Shown here piece after piece: positions 34,643 through 44,161 of a stretch of 45,918 nucleotides of DNA. A program made the position numbers and the translations under genes. The stretch comes from Chloroflexota bacterium (GTDB lineage: Bacteria; Chloroflexota; Anaerolineae; Aggregatilineales; Phototrophicaceae), in contig JACAES010000034.1 of assembly GCA_013388735.1 (NCBI GenBank), positions 1 to 45,918 on the forward strand, read 5' to 3'. Under the pieces are notes generated by a model, which did not search any database, had not been told where the DNA came from, and saw only the letters and a list, made by a program, of their open reading frames with translations. The number at the start of each line of letters is the position of its first letter. The stretch's first letter is position 1.

Positions 34643-35782
34643 TTACGGCCAGTCTTTAAAGGTCTGAACCGCGCGTATCACCTGCCGCTGATCGTCTTCG
34701 CTCAGATCATTATAAAACGGCAGGCGCAGCAGCGTATCACTCACCTGCTCTGTCACCGGGCAGTCGCCGGGCAGCCCGCCGAACTGCTGCCCCATATCGG
34801 AAAGGTGCAGCGGCAGATAATGGAATACGGCCAGGATGCCCTGCGCCTTCAGATGCGCGATCAACGCCTGCCGGGCTTCCAGCGACGGCAGCAGCAGGTA
34901 AAACACGTGATATGCCTGCTCGCAGTGCGGCGGCACGGTCGGCAGTTTGACCTGCCGTTCCTGCGCCCAACCATCCAGCGCATCATAGTACCGCTCCCAG
35001 ATGCGGCGGCGTTTGGCCTGGATGGCGTCCCGCGCTTCCAACTGCGCGTACAGAAAGGCCGCCAGCACGTCCGACGGCAGATAGCTGGAGCCGATGTCCA
35101 CCCAGGTATATTTATCCACCTGCCCCCGGAAGAACCGACTGCGATTGGTGCCTTTTTCGCGGATGATTTCGGCGCGTTCGACATACTGCGGGTCGTTGAC
35201 CAGCAGCGCGCCGCCTTCGCCGCAGTGGAAGTTTTTGGTCTCGTGAAAGCTCTGCGTCGCCAGCGGCCCGAACGTCCCCAGGTAGCGCCCTTTATAACGC
35301 GCGAACAGGCCGTGCGCGTTGTCTTCCACCACCACCACGCCATGCCGGCTGGCGATCTCCATGATGGCGTCCATCTCGCAGCCGATCCCGGCATAATGCA
35401 CCACCAGGATCGCTTTGGTGCGCGGCGTGATTTTGGCTTCCAGCAGCGTTTCGTCCAGGTTCAGCGTGTCCGGGCGGATGTCCACAAACACCGGGCGCGC
35501 GCCGCGCAGCACGAACGCATTGATGGTCGAAACAAATGTGAAGGCCGGGCAGATCACCTCGTCGCCGGGCTGGATGTTCAGCAGCAGCGCAGCCATCTCC
35601 AGCGCGTGCGTGCAGGAAGTCGTCAGCAGCGCCTTTCTGACGTTCAGCGATTCTTCAAGCAGGGTATGGCATTTTTTCGTGAAAAACCCATCGCCGGAGA
35701 TATGCCCGCGCACCTTCACGGCTTCGGCGATATAGTCCAGTTCTCTGCCGGTAAAACAGGGGCGGTTGAATGGGATTTGCAT
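34643..35782 (-). CDS. rffA: dTDP-4-amino-4,6-dideoxygalactose transaminase (WecE/RffA)
   Basis: A PLP enzyme of the DegT/DnrJ/EryC1 group. In the known pathway it makes dTDP-4-amino-4,6-dideoxygalactose from the 4-keto sugar. The sequence follows WecE closely: IPFNRPCFTGRELDYI, GHISGDGFFTKKC, LLTTSCTHALEMAALLL, FVSTINAFVLRGA, DIRPDTLNLDE, HYAGIGCEMD, VVEDNAHGLF, SFHETKNFHCGEGGA with the Schiff-base lysine (K183 from this start), EKGTNRSRFFRGQVDKYTW and VFHYLPLHLS. The ATG at 35782 gives an N-terminus like WecE; ATG 35794 is in frame but has AAGG touching it. Other surface-sugar genes are not adjacent. Identification is strong. Confidence 0.93.
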   Translation of the reverse strand: MQIPFNRPCFTGRELDYIAEAVKVRGHISGDGFFTKKCHTLLEESLNVRKALLTTSCTHALEMAALLLNIQPGDEVICPAFTFVSTINAFVLRGARPVFVDIRPDTLNLDETLLEAKITPRTKAILVVHYAGIGCEMDAIMEIASRHGVVVVEDNAHGLFARYKGRYLGTFGPLATQSFHETKNFHCGEGGALLVNDPQYVERAEIIREKGTNRSRFFRGQVDKYTWVDIGSSYLPSDVLAAFLYAQLEARDAIQAKRRRIWERYYDALDGWAQERQVKLPTVPPHCEQAYHVFYLLLPSLEARQALIAHLKAQGILAVFHYLPLHLSDMGQQFGGLPGDCPVTEQVSDTLLRLPFYNDLSEDDQRQVIRAVQTFKDWP

Positions 35783-35854
35783 GGTGGGCTTCATCCTTCA
35801 GCAGCGCGGCACTCTTTCATCTTAAACCGCTTTTTAACCCGCGCAAGTTAACGA

Positions 35855-37003
35855 TCAGCGCGGGCGCAGCGCCAGTATCCGCCCGCCGTCAACGCTCAGG
35901 TAAATCCAGCCTTCGGCGCTGACGGTCACATCCAGCGGGCGGCGCGGCCACAGCCCGCTGCCGCGATACTGTAAATCTTGCAGTGTCAGCCCCGGCGGAT
36001 TATTTTTGTCGGCCTGCTCCGGCAGAATGACTTCATAGCCGGTCGGGTCTCCGGCCTCGTCAAACCGCACCACCGCCAGCGCGAACCCGGCCAGCGCCGC
36101 CCGGTTATACGAGCCATTGAGAACCACCAGCAGCGTTTGCGCGATATTGGAAAACGGTTCGCCGGTATAGGCGGCCAGACCGACCGGCGTGCTGTGCGTC
36201 GGGAAGGCCAGCGCGGGCCGCGCCGCCGCCGCACAGTCGAAGTCGCCCGGCCAGTCTGGACGGTTGTCCGGCCCGACACAGTACGGCCAGCCGAAAAACG
36301 CACCTGGTGTCACGCGGTTCAGTTCGTCCAGGTCGGCCACACCGGCCAGCCCGCTGCGGGCGGTGTCGGTCGTCCACAGCGCGCCGTTCAGAAAAGCCAC
36401 GTCGCCCGGCTGGCGCAGCCCGGTGGCGACTATCCGCCGGTCGCCGCCGTCCAGGCCAAAACTCAGGATCGCGCCCCTGGCCGGGTCATCGGGGAGGCAG
36501 TAGTCACACGGCCCGCCGGTCGCTACGTACAGCCGTTCGTCCGGCCCGACCGTCAACCCACCTGTCCAGAAACCCGCGCCGGACGGCAGATCATCCACCA
36601 GCACCTCGACTGCATCCCCGGCCAGACGGTAAATAAACGCCCCGCCGGCGATATACAGCGCGCCGTCATAATAAGCCAGGCCGTTGGGCAGCGTCAGCCC
36701 TTCGGCGGCCAGGCGCGCCGCTTCCGGCAGGCCGTCACCGTCGCCATCGGTCAGCGCCAGCACCTGCCCGTACAGCGGGCGCGCCGCGTACAGCGTGCCG
36801 TCCGGCGCGGCGGCCAGCGCCGTGAAGGCCAGTTCCCCCGCGCTCTCGTCGCGGATGACTTCTTCCAGACACCATAAAACGCCGTTGACTTGCGGCGGGT
36901 CAACAAACGTCGGGCGCTGAAGGCAGGGCGGCAAATCCTGCGCGCCGACAGTCCCGGCCAGCGCCAACATGAGCAGCAGAACAAGCGCACGCAAACGGCT
37001 CAT
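35855..37003 (-). CDS. Secreted PQQ-type sugar dehydrogenase-like propeller
   Basis: A signal peptide (MSRLRALVLLLMLALAGTVGA) leads to a six-blade propeller like soluble glucose or sorbosone dehydrogenases. Family marks are FTALAAAPDGTLYAAR, LTLPNGLAYYDGALYIA, TGGLTVGPDERLYVATGGPC, GLRQPGDVAFLNGALWTTDT, DELNRVTPGAFFGWPYC and PLDVTVSAEGWIYLSVDGG. A Ca-binding-like TDGDGDGLPE stretch lies near residue 85. Cysteine pairs (PPCLQRP with LWCLEE; GPCDYCLP) suggest disulfides. Its ATG overlaps the stop of the ligase-like gene by four bases. PQQ use is inferred from the family; no PQQ synthesis genes are in the window. Confidence 0.83.
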   Translation of the reverse strand: MSRLRALVLLLMLALAGTVGAQDLPPCLQRPTFVDPPQVNGVLWCLEEVIRDESAGELAFTALAAAPDGTLYAARPLYGQVLALTDGDGDGLPEAARLAAEGLTLPNGLAYYDGALYIAGGAFIYRLAGDAVEVLVDDLPSGAGFWTGGLTVGPDERLYVATGGPCDYCLPDDPARGAILSFGLDGGDRRIVATGLRQPGDVAFLNGALWTTDTARSGLAGVADLDELNRVTPGAFFGWPYCVGPDNRPDWPGDFDCAAAARPALAFPTHSTPVGLAAYTGEPFSNIAQTLLVVLNGSYNRAALAGFALAVVRFDEAGDPTGYEVILPEQADKNNPPGLTLQDLQYRGSGLWPRRPLDVTVSAEGWIYLSVDGGRILALRPR

Positions 37004-38817
37004 GCCTGGCTATTAAGATAGCGCAGGCGCAGCGCCTCGTGAAGCTGTTTGACGATCTTCATCACGATTTCCGGGTTATGTTCCCCCGGCACCCCTCCGG
37101 CTTCGACGAAGGCATTGCGCAGGATGCGCCCCCAGTTGCCGGTGCTTTTGAGTTTCTGGTCGGCCACGAACTGGTGAATGGTCTGCGCCGACCGTCCACT
37201 GGGCGGGTTTAACATCCGGCTCAGGCTCACATACACGTCGTCAATATCGCGCGGGGTGATGTCTACCGACTCGACCGCCAGCAGCGCCCGATGCATGAAC
37301 ACGCGCTTCATCTCGTAAAACTCCGCCAGCGTCATCTGGGTGCCAACGGCAGTGGTGACGGTTATATCGGTACATTCCCGGTCAGAGGCATTTTGCAGGC
37401 CGATGTAGGTCTCCTGGTCAAGCGGGCCAAGCACTGCCCACATCAGTTTATCGTTAAACATCGGCTCCAGGTCGCAGCCGTATTTGCGGAAGTAGTCCTC
37501 GATGATAACGTGGCTGTACTCGAAATCGGTCAGCACCGCCGCCATGCGCGAGCCGCTGATCGAAGCCGGCATCCCGGTACTTTCCAGCGTGCAGATGCGT
37601 TTGTTGGTCGTCAGGTCTGGCCGTACCCGCCCGATGGGGTTGTGCATGACCGACACCATGTCGCCCAGGCTGTCGTCGTACAGCATCGCCCGCCCGGTGG
37701 CGTTCACCCGTTCGAAGCGCAGCAGAGCGGCGTAACGTTCCAGGCCGTTGGGGGTCAAATGCGGGCTGGTCGGCAGTTGCAGGTAGCGGCCCGTCACCGT
37801 CACCTGCCGCAGATACTCGCGGGTGCAAAGCAGTTCCGGGTCGCAGGTGCCATTGACGAACGGTGAGCCTTTTAATACGGCGGCGTTGGCGATGGCCGAC
37901 GCGCTGCGCAGCATGGTATAAAACGTCAGCAGCCCCAGCGCCTCCGAACGTCCCGCCAGATCCAGATGAATGTGGCAGCCCTGGATGCGGAACATCTGCA
38001 CGTAGTTGCAGTCCGTCGGGTCGGTGTGATAACGCGCCTGGGCTTCGGCCAGCCGCCGCGCATATTCCGGGAAGTAGCCGTTTACTTCCAGCATCAGGTC
38101 AACTGCCGTCTGCACTTTCGGGTCGTTGGTCAGCCGGAAATCGGACAGCACCGGGTAGGCCGGTAAAATCGTGGTCAGCAGCCCGGTTTCTTCGCTGGTA
38201 GCCGCCAGCGCCGTAAAGATGCCCCACATGGCCGCGCGCGTCTTTTGATAGCCGATGACCGGCGCGATATGCGCTTCGATCTGATACTGGCCGGCCTCGC
38301 GGTCAAGCTGTGGGCTGATGCCCAACCGCTGCGCATGTTCCCGGTAGATGCGCATATAGTTCTGCATCTGATCTTCGGTCGGCGGCGCGCCGTCGGCGTT
38401 CACCAGCCCCAGTTCGATTTCAGCCCCCAATGAGCGCATTCGCGTCACCGGGTCATCGGTTTCCTGCACATTGCTGTGATTGACGCTGGGATTAAAGTTG
38501 TACGGCACCAGGCTTTGCAGCAGCGTCTTTTGGCCCCGGTAGCGGGCGCTGACCGCACTGGCGAGGACGTGCTGTTTGCCATCCACCGCCGCCAGCAGGA
38601 TATTGGCCCGACCTGTATCGGATGGGTCAAAATAGGCCGTCACCGGCACGCCCACCGCTTCCGAAAAACGGTCGAGGGGCAGTTCATCATGCTGCGCTCC
38701 GATGTTAAGCTGCTGGAGCGCCTGGTTAAATTTCCGCTTCTGGTTTTCGACTTCCCGCCAGGGAACTGCCGAACTATAGGCCAACAGCGTTTCATTCGAC
38801 GGCAGCGGTGTTTCCAT
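37000..38817 (-). CDS. Carboxylate-amine-ligase-like protein (GCS-like), role unknown
   Basis: A 605-residue cytoplasmic protein. The centre shows RSLGAEIELGLVNADG and, later, FRIQGCHIHLDLAG. These resemble the ExE and HxH strands of the glutamate-cysteine ligase/carboxylate-amine ligase superfamily, which forms amide bonds with ATP. Further conserved-looking parts are HNPIGRVRPDLTTNKR and CTLESTGMPASISGSRM. The N-terminal 120 residues match nothing I recognise. The ATG at 38817 is preferred because GGGGGAG sits 9 bases upstream; the longer frame would need a TTG. Its stop overlaps the propeller gene start (ATGA). Substrates are unknown, and superfamily placement is by eye only. Confidence 0.62.
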   Translation of the reverse strand: METPLPSNETLLAYSSAVPWREVENQKRKFNQALQQLNIGAQHDELPLDRFSEAVGVPVTAYFDPSDTGRANILLAAVDGKQHVLASAVSARYRGQKTLLQSLVPYNFNPSVNHSNVQETDDPVTRMRSLGAEIELGLVNADGAPPTEDQMQNYMRIYREHAQRLGISPQLDREAGQYQIEAHIAPVIGYQKTRAAMWGIFTALAATSEETGLLTTILPAYPVLSDFRLTNDPKVQTAVDLMLEVNGYFPEYARRLAEAQARYHTDPTDCNYVQMFRIQGCHIHLDLAGRSEALGLLTFYTMLRSASAIANAAVLKGSPFVNGTCDPELLCTREYLRQVTVTGRYLQLPTSPHLTPNGLERYAALLRFERVNATGRAMLYDDSLGDMVSVMHNPIGRVRPDLTTNKRICTLESTGMPASISGSRMAAVLTDFEYSHVIIEDYFRKYGCDLEPMFNDKLMWAVLGPLDQETYIGLQNASDRECTDITVTTAVGTQMTLAEFYEMKRVFMHRALLAVESVDITPRDIDDVYVSLSRMLNPPSGRSAQTIHQFVADQKLKSTGNWGRILRNAFVEAGGVPGEHNPEIVMKIVKQLHEALRLRYLNSQA

Positions 38818-38991
38818 CAGACCACACTCCCCCGCAATAATCCGGTGCTTAACAATTGTCACCCATTCGTCATTTTCCTTCAAGTGACAATCCGGTTAAA
38901 ATTCGTAGCGATACTGAAAATGGTAATTTAGGATTTTTCGGACTATATTTAACCCATTGAGGCTTGAACCGTTGAATTATGGAGCGCCCCT

Positions 38992-40020
38992 ATGAAAACA
39001 ATCTGGCCCTTGCCCCAGATTGAAATACGTGAAATCAGCAGTATCACGGAAAATCGTCCGACCGCTCTGCTCACCGGCGGCGCATCGTGGCAGGTTGCCG
39101 GGCCGTTTCTCAACCTGCCGCTGGTCATCCAGGCGGAGCCGCACACTGCCGATCACGAGTTTTTTAAAGTGCTGGCCGACGGCCTGCCGAAACAGGTCGA
39201 AGTCATCTACGGCGTGGGCGGCGGCCTGGCCTGCGACGCCGCCAAATACGTCGGTTGGGTACATAAACTACCGGTCGTCCTCATCCCTACCGCCCTCAGC
39301 GTAGATGGTTTTTTCACGGCGCTGGTGGCCGTGCGCGAGGAAGGCACCGTGCATTATGTCACCACCGGCCCGGCAGAAAAGGTCATCCTGGATTGGGAGA
39401 TCATTCGCAACGCCCCGCCGCACCTGCGCGGCACCGGCATCTGCGAACTGCTGAGCATCGTCACCGGCCTGCTGGACTGGCGTTATGCTGCCGAACGCAA
39501 TCAGAATACGCCGGATACCCGCTTCCAACCCTGGGCGGCGGGGCTGGCGGCAGGCATCGCGCAGCAGGCGTTTAAGATCGCTGCCGGCGTCGGCCAGGGC
39601 CGCGTGGATGCGCTGACCAACCTGCTCGACCTGATCTGCCTGGAAGTCCAGCTCACCAACCAGCTCGGCCATAACCGCCCACAGGAGGGCAGCGAGCAGT
39701 ATTTCGCCTACGCCATCGAGCGCCGCGTCAACCGGGGCTACGGCGTGCCATATGCCGACCTGGTTGGGCCGGGCATTCTGATCGCGGCGGCGCTGCACGG
39801 CCAAGATGTCGCGCCGATCCGCGATACCATCCAGTCGGCCGGCATCCGGTTGGGGCAGCTTCCCCCGGATGACATCGCGGACACGCTTAACCGGCTGCCG
39901 GAATACGTGCGTCTGCACAAACTACCGTACAGCATTCTCAACGATCTGGAGACAGGACCGACCCAGATCACCGAACTGCTGACGAAAACCGGGCTGGAAA
40001 CAGCCGGGCGGCGCCGATAA
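38992..40020 (+). CDS. Glycerol-1-phosphate-dehydrogenase-like protein with altered metal site
   Basis: A 342-residue protein of the iron/zinc alcohol dehydrogenase and dehydroquinate-synthase-like fold, closest by eye to sn-glycerol-1-phosphate dehydrogenases. The NAD(P) region is clear: YGVGGGLACDAAKYVG and LIPTALSVDGFFTALVAV. The second half has TGICELLSIVTGLLDWRYA, RPQEGSEQYFAYAIE and GVPYADLVGPGI. In the remembered family pattern the metal is held by Asp and two His. Here the matching positions seem to be E152, Q236 and Y254. It may therefore use another metal mode or a different reaction. GGAG lies 7 bases before the ATG. The phosphohexomutase gene follows 44 bases later, probably in one operon. 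Confidence 0.7.
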   Translation: MKTIWPLPQIEIREISSITENRPTALLTGGASWQVAGPFLNLPLVIQAEPHTADHEFFKVLADGLPKQVEVIYGVGGGLACDAAKYVGWVHKLPVVLIPTALSVDGFFTALVAVREEGTVHYVTTGPAEKVILDWEIIRNAPPHLRGTGICELLSIVTGLLDWRYAAERNQNTPDTRFQPWAAGLAAGIAQQAFKIAAGVGQGRVDALTNLLDLICLEVQLTNQLGHNRPQEGSEQYFAYAIERRVNRGYGVPYADLVGPGILIAAALHGQDVAPIRDTIQSAGIRLGQLPPDDIADTLNRLPEYVRLHKLPYSILNDLETGPTQITELLTKTGLETAGRRR

Positions 40021-40064
40021 GCGACATTAACGTTTGAACTCAAGTTGAAAAGGATACACGCTCG

Positions 40065-41501
40065 ATGATTCGTTTTGGCACCGACGGCTGGCGTGCCGTC
40101 ATTGCCGATACTTTCACCTTTGGTAATCTGCGCCTGATTACCCAGGCGGTTGCCGACTCGGTGCTGAAGCAGCACGTCGGCAGCGAGCCGCCGCAGGTTG
40201 TCGTCGGCTACGACACCCGTTTCCTGTCCGACCGCTTCGCCGCCGACGCCGCCCGCGTGCTGGCCGCCAACGGCATCATCGCCTGGCTCACGCGCACCGA
40301 TGCCCCTACCCCGGCCATCTCCTTCAACGTCAAGCAGAAAAATGCCGACGCCGGCATCGTCATTACCGCCAGCCACAACCCGCCGCGTTACAACGGCTTT
40401 AAGCTCAAGGCAGCCTACGGCGGCAGTGCCAACGCCGAACAATGCGCGCTGGTCGAAAAAGAACTGGAGATCATGGAACGCGAGGCGCGCGGCCCGAATA
40501 TGATGGACTTCCAGCGTGCGCTTGATCTCGACCTGATCCGGCGCTTCGACCCGTCCTGGACGTATTACCAGCACCTCGGCACGCTGGCAGACCTCGACCT
40601 GATTTCCCAGGGCGAGTTAAACATCGTGGCGGACGCCATGTGGGGCGCGGGGCGCGGCGCGTTCACCAGCATCCTGTCGCGTTCCCGTTGTCACGTCAGC
40701 GAAATTCGCGGCGTTTTGAACCCCGGTTTCGGCGGCATCCATCCGGAACCGATTGCGCGCTACCTCAACGACCTGGTGGCCGCTGTGCAGCGCCAGCAAG
40801 CCGATGTGGGGCTGGCGACCGACGGCGACGCCGACCGCATTGGCGCGGTGGACGCCCTGGGCAACTTCATTGACCCGCATCACATCTTCGCGCTTGTGCT
40901 GCGGCATCTGGTCGAAAAACGCCAGCAGCGCGGCGAGGTGGTCAAAACCGTTTCGACCACGTTTATGATTGACGGTCTGGCCCAGAAATGCGGCATGAAG
41001 GTGCATGAAACGCCGGTCGGCTTCAACTATATCGCCGACCTGATGATGCAGAACGACATCCTGATGGGCGGCGAGGAAAGCGGCGGCATCAGCATTCGCG
41101 GCCATATCCCGGAAGGCGACGGCATCCTGATGGGACTGCTGCTGTTGGAAGTCATGGCCGCCAACAACGCCCCCCTGCACGAGATCGTCGCCGACTTGCA
41201 GGCCCAGTACGGCCCGGCGCACTATGGCCGCATTGACGCCCGCCTGCCGCATCCTGTCCCTAAAAAGCAGATGGTCGAATGGCTGGTCGCGGCAGCGCCG
41301 GCCCAGGTCGGCGGCGAAAGTATCATCCGGGTGGATACCCTGGACGGCGTGAAGTTTTACCTGGCCGATAAAAGCTGGCTGCTCATCCGCCCCAGCGGCA
41401 CCGAGCCGGTGCTGCGGATTTATGCCGAAGCGCGTTCGCCGGAATTCCGCGATGCGCTGCTCAGGCTGGGCAGCGAATTAGGCAGCCAGGTGATTAAATA
41501 G
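40065..41501 (+). CDS. Phosphoglucomutase/phosphomannomutase
   Basis: A 478-residue alpha-D-phosphohexomutase, which moves phosphate between C1 and C6 of a hexose. The four domains carry the expected marks: start IRFGTDGWRAVIAD, catalytic S103 in VITASHNPPRYNGFK, metal loop TDGDADRIG with D253, D255 and D257, sugar loop GGEESGGISIRGHIPEGDG, and phosphate loop RPSGTEPVLRIYAE. Whether glucose, mannose or glucosamine is preferred is not clear. Upstream lies the glycerol-phosphate-dehydrogenase-like gene. Its end is 10 bases from the convergent membrane-protein gene. It could feed the UTP-sugar and dTDP-sugar enzymes elsewhere in the window. Confidence 0.95.
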   Translation: MIRFGTDGWRAVIADTFTFGNLRLITQAVADSVLKQHVGSEPPQVVVGYDTRFLSDRFAADAARVLAANGIIAWLTRTDAPTPAISFNVKQKNADAGIVITASHNPPRYNGFKLKAAYGGSANAEQCALVEKELEIMEREARGPNMMDFQRALDLDLIRRFDPSWTYYQHLGTLADLDLISQGELNIVADAMWGAGRGAFTSILSRSRCHVSEIRGVLNPGFGGIHPEPIARYLNDLVAAVQRQQADVGLATDGDADRIGAVDALGNFIDPHHIFALVLRHLVEKRQQRGEVVKTVSTTFMIDGLAQKCGMKVHETPVGFNYIADLMMQNDILMGGEESGGISIRGHIPEGDGILMGLLLLEVMAANNAPLHEIVADLQAQYGPAHYGRIDARLPHPVPKKQMVEWLVAAAPAQVGGESIIRVDTLDGVKFYLADKSWLLIRPSGTEPVLRIYAEARSPEFRDALLRLGSELGSQVIK

Positions 41502-41511
41502 ACGTTTCGTG

Positions 41512-42588
41512 TTATCCGGCTCCACCCACCTGTCCGCTGGATTCGGCGGGTTTGGAGACGGCAGCCCGCGCCGAGGTCAGCCGCCCCAGCAGGTTAAACC
41601 AGAAATCCGACCCCTGCATGATGGCGAAGGTGGTGATAATCCACCCCACCAGCTTTAAGACCAGGAAACCGAGCCAGCCCGCCGGATTAACCACCGGTGA
41701 AAAGTTGGCTGCGTTGCGCGGGCTGCCCAGGGCAACCGCCTGGTCGGATGCGTTCACCTCCCAGCCAATCGGCAGCCGCAGATCAAGGAAGCCCTGCACC
41801 GTTTCCCGCAGGCGCTGGATGTCTTCTTCGGTGCTGCCGGTGGATTCGGTTGTCGTCTCAAGCTGGCTCTGCGCCGCGCTTTCCGCCGCGAAAACCACCG
41901 TTTCCCGCAGCGCCGGGTCGTTCCACAGCGTGCGCGCCAGGTGCAGGCTGTCTACGTTCAGGGCAATCGAAACCAGCAGCCCGACCACAAAGGCGATGAA
42001 CTGCACCCGCCGCTTGAACAGGTTGCTGAGGTGGCTCATGGCGTTATCAAACCAGGCTGCCAGCTTGGCTTCGGCATCCTGAATGGACTGCGCCGTAGAC
42101 AGTACGGTTTCCAGCGTTTGCTCCAGCGGCGAATTCTCCACCCGCTCCTTCATGGCCTTGACCAGTTCGATCACCTTTTCCGCATCCGAGAGATCGGTCA
42201 GCCTGCTTCTATCCTGAATGAACAGGCTCACCAGCACATCGGTAAACACACTGGGCGCGATATACGAAACGTCGGTGGTGGAATAAAACTTCTGCGCCCC
42301 CGGCACCAGCAGCCCCACCATCCGGCGCTTGATGCCGTTGAACAACCGCTGCAAGCGGTTGGGGCGCTTGAATGCAGTCTGCGTTTCCGCCATGTTAATC
42401 ATCGGGTGCGCCAGCACCTCGTTCAGCACGAACTCATCTGTGATCGTCTTATGGAACCAGGCGCGCAGATTTTCAGACCGCAGATTCAGGCTGTTGATGA
42501 TGAGATTGTTGATCTGGGTCACAACCACGCTCAACACAAAATACGCCATAACCAGGCCGAGGCCGACTTCAATAATCGCGGAACCCAT
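41512..42588 (-). CDS. Membrane protein of unknown function
   Basis: A 358-residue protein with a first hydrophobic helix (about residues 4-24, IIEVGLGLVMAYFVLSVVV), a long soluble helical part, a second helix (about 195-212) and a third near the end (about 303-323). The end reads MQGSDFWFNLLGRLTSARAA. I recall similar endings (FWFDLLNKL) in uncharacterised membrane proteins from other phyla. No enzymatic motif is visible. The ATG at 42588 is chosen because AGGAGG lies 8 bases upstream; the frame stays open further upstream without a ribosome site. It faces the phosphohexomutase gene tail to tail and diverges from icd. Confidence 0.78.
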   Translation of the reverse strand: MGSAIIEVGLGLVMAYFVLSVVVTQINNLIINSLNLRSENLRAWFHKTITDEFVLNEVLAHPMINMAETQTAFKRPNRLQRLFNGIKRRMVGLLVPGAQKFYSTTDVSYIAPSVFTDVLVSLFIQDRSRLTDLSDAEKVIELVKAMKERVENSPLEQTLETVLSTAQSIQDAEAKLAAWFDNAMSHLSNLFKRRVQFIAFVVGLLVSIALNVDSLHLARTLWNDPALRETVVFAAESAAQSQLETTTESTGSTEEDIQRLRETVQGFLDLRLPIGWEVNASDQAVALGSPRNAANFSPVVNPAGWLGFLVLKLVGWIITTFAIMQGSDFWFNLLGRLTSARAAVSKPAESSGQVGGAG

Positions 42589-42625
42589 CGCTGTTCCTCC
42601 TGGTGCGCTGCTTCTGAGCCTGTAT

Positions 42626-42655
42626 AGTGTAGCACCCGCGCCGGAGTCCCGACAA
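42626..42655 (-). promoter_or_regulatory. Promoter of the membrane-protein gene
   Basis: On the - strand TTGTCG (42655-42650), an 18-base spacer and TACACT (42631-42626) fit a sigma-70-type promoter about 38 bases before the chosen ATG. On the other strand, TATAAT at 42696-42701 is a likely -10 box for icd, with no clear -35. Confidence 0.5.
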
Positions 42656-42740
42656 ATTTTACGCGCCACCTATAGCCAGAACCCGGTTGAAGTCGTATAA
42701 TGGCGGCCAAACTTTGCGCGCTCCAGGAGATCGTGGATTT

Positions 42741-43988
42741 ATGACTTACGAGAAGGTAATTGTTCCCTCAGATGGACAGAAGATCACGGCTCAGGATGGC
42801 CGTCTGCATGTGCCGGATAACCCTATTCTCGCCTTCATCGAAGGCGATGGAATCGGCCCGGACATCATGAAAGCCAGCAAACGTATCTGGGATGCCGCCG
42901 TCGAAAAAGCCTATGACGGCAGCCGCCGGATTGCCTGGATGGAAGTTTACGCCGGCGAAAAAGCCGCCTCGGTTTACGACGGCAACTATATGCCGGAAGA
43001 AACCTTCGAGGCCATGCGCGAATTCCTGATCGGCATCAAAGGCCCGCTGACAACCCCGGTCGGCGGCGGCTTCCGCAGCCTCAACGTTACCATTCGCCAG
43101 GTGCTTGACCTGTACAGCTGCGTGCGCCCGGTGCGCTGGTATCGCGGCGTTCCCAGCCCGCTCAAACACCCCGAAGAAGTGGACGTGGTGATCTTCCGCG
43201 AAAACACCGAAGACGTTTATGCCGGCATCGAATACGAAGCCGGAACGCCGGAAAACGCTAAACTCGCGCGCTTCCTGCGGGAAGAAATGGGCGCGGAATT
43301 TTTTGAAGGGGCCGGCCTGGGCATCAAACCCATCAGTGCCTTTGGCACCAAACGCCTGGCGCGCGCCGCCATCCGCTATGCCCTCCAGCATGGGCGTAAA
43401 AGCGTCACTTTTATGCACAAGGGCAATATCCAGAAATTCACCGAAGGCGCGTTCCAGAAGTGGGGTTACGAAGTGGCCGCCGAGGAATTCGCCGATCAGA
43501 CCATCAGTTGGGCAGAAGTCGAAGCCAAACATGGCGGCAAAGTGCCGGAGGGCAAACTGCTCGTCCAGGATGTGATCGCCGACATCATGTTCCAGAAGAT
43601 GCTGCTGCGCCCGTCGGAATTCGACGTGATCGCCACGCCCAACCTTAACGGCGATTACCTGAGCGACGCGCTGGCCGCCGAAGTCGGTGGCGTGGGCATC
43701 GCGCCCGGCGCGAACATCGGCGATACCATCGCCATGTTTGAAGCCACGCACGGCACCGCGCCCAAATACGCAAACCTGGACAAGGTGAACCCCGGCTCGC
43801 TGCTGTTCAGCGGCGTGATGATGCTGGAACACATCGGCTGGCAGGAAGCCGCCGACCTCATCAGCACTGCTTATGAAAAGACGCTCGACGAAAAGATCGT
43901 CACCTACGATTTCGCCCGCCAGATGGCCGGCGCGGTCGAGGTCAAAACCAGCGAATTTGCCACGGCGATCATCCGCAATATGGGCTAA
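42741..43988 (+). CDS. icd: Isocitrate dehydrogenase (NADP-type)
   Basis: Oxidative decarboxylation of isocitrate to 2-oxoglutarate in the citric acid cycle. The 415-residue length and sequence follow the E. coli Icd type: [32 protein letters not shown] (with the serine that is phosphorylated in E. coli), [55 protein letters not shown] and [18 protein letters not shown]. The coenzyme region has Lys-Tyr (APKY), Val, and YDFAR, the set linked to NADP use. The ATG at 42741 has AGGAGA 10 bases upstream, and TATAAT lies at 42696-42701. A strong terminator follows. Confidence 0.97.
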   Translation: MTYEKVIVPSDGQKITAQDGRLHVPDNPILAFIEGDGIGPDIMKASKRIWDAAVEKAYDGSRRIAWMEVYAGEKAASVYDGNYMPEETFEAMREFLIGIKGPLTTPVGGGFRSLNVTIRQVLDLYSCVRPVRWYRGVPSPLKHPEEVDVVIFRENTEDVYAGIEYEAGTPENAKLARFLREEMGAEFFEGAGLGIKPISAFGTKRLARAAIRYALQHGRKSVTFMHKGNIQKFTEGAFQKWGYEVAAEEFADQTISWAEVEAKHGGKVPEGKLLVQDVIADIMFQKMLLRPSEFDVIATPNLNGDYLSDALAAEVGGVGIAPGANIGDTIAMFEATHGTAPKYANLDKVNPGSLLFSGVMMLEHIGWQEAADLISTAYEKTLDEKIVTYDFARQMAGAVEVKTSEFATAIIRNMG

Positions 43989-44019
43989 AACGATTAAAAT
44001 GCGCCTGGCGCGCATCAAG

Positions 44020-44043
44020 GCACGGTGAAAACCGTGCTTTTTT
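44020..44043 (+). terminator. Intrinsic terminator of icd
   Basis: GCACGGT, a GAAA loop and ACCGTGC form a 7-bp stem followed by six T, 31 bases after the icd stop. This is a textbook rho-independent terminator and separates icd from the regulator gene. Confidence 0.9.
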
Positions 44044-44161
44044 GTTCCCGCATTCGGACAAACCTTTTAAGTTTGTTTCAGAATTCGGGCATATAATGAT
44101 AAAAGACCTGTGCGGGACCTCGTGCAACGAATGACTCGTGTTCACTACAAATAGGCCAGCC

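Noticed and set aside
34562-35851. 429-residue open frame on the + strand
   Set aside because: It is the antisense of the WecE/RffA gene, whose family match is very strong. The antisense product is low-complexity and rich in Arg, Gln and His.
42768-44018. 416-residue open frame on the - strand
   Set aside because: It is the antisense of icd and crosses the icd end. The product has no recognisable domain.
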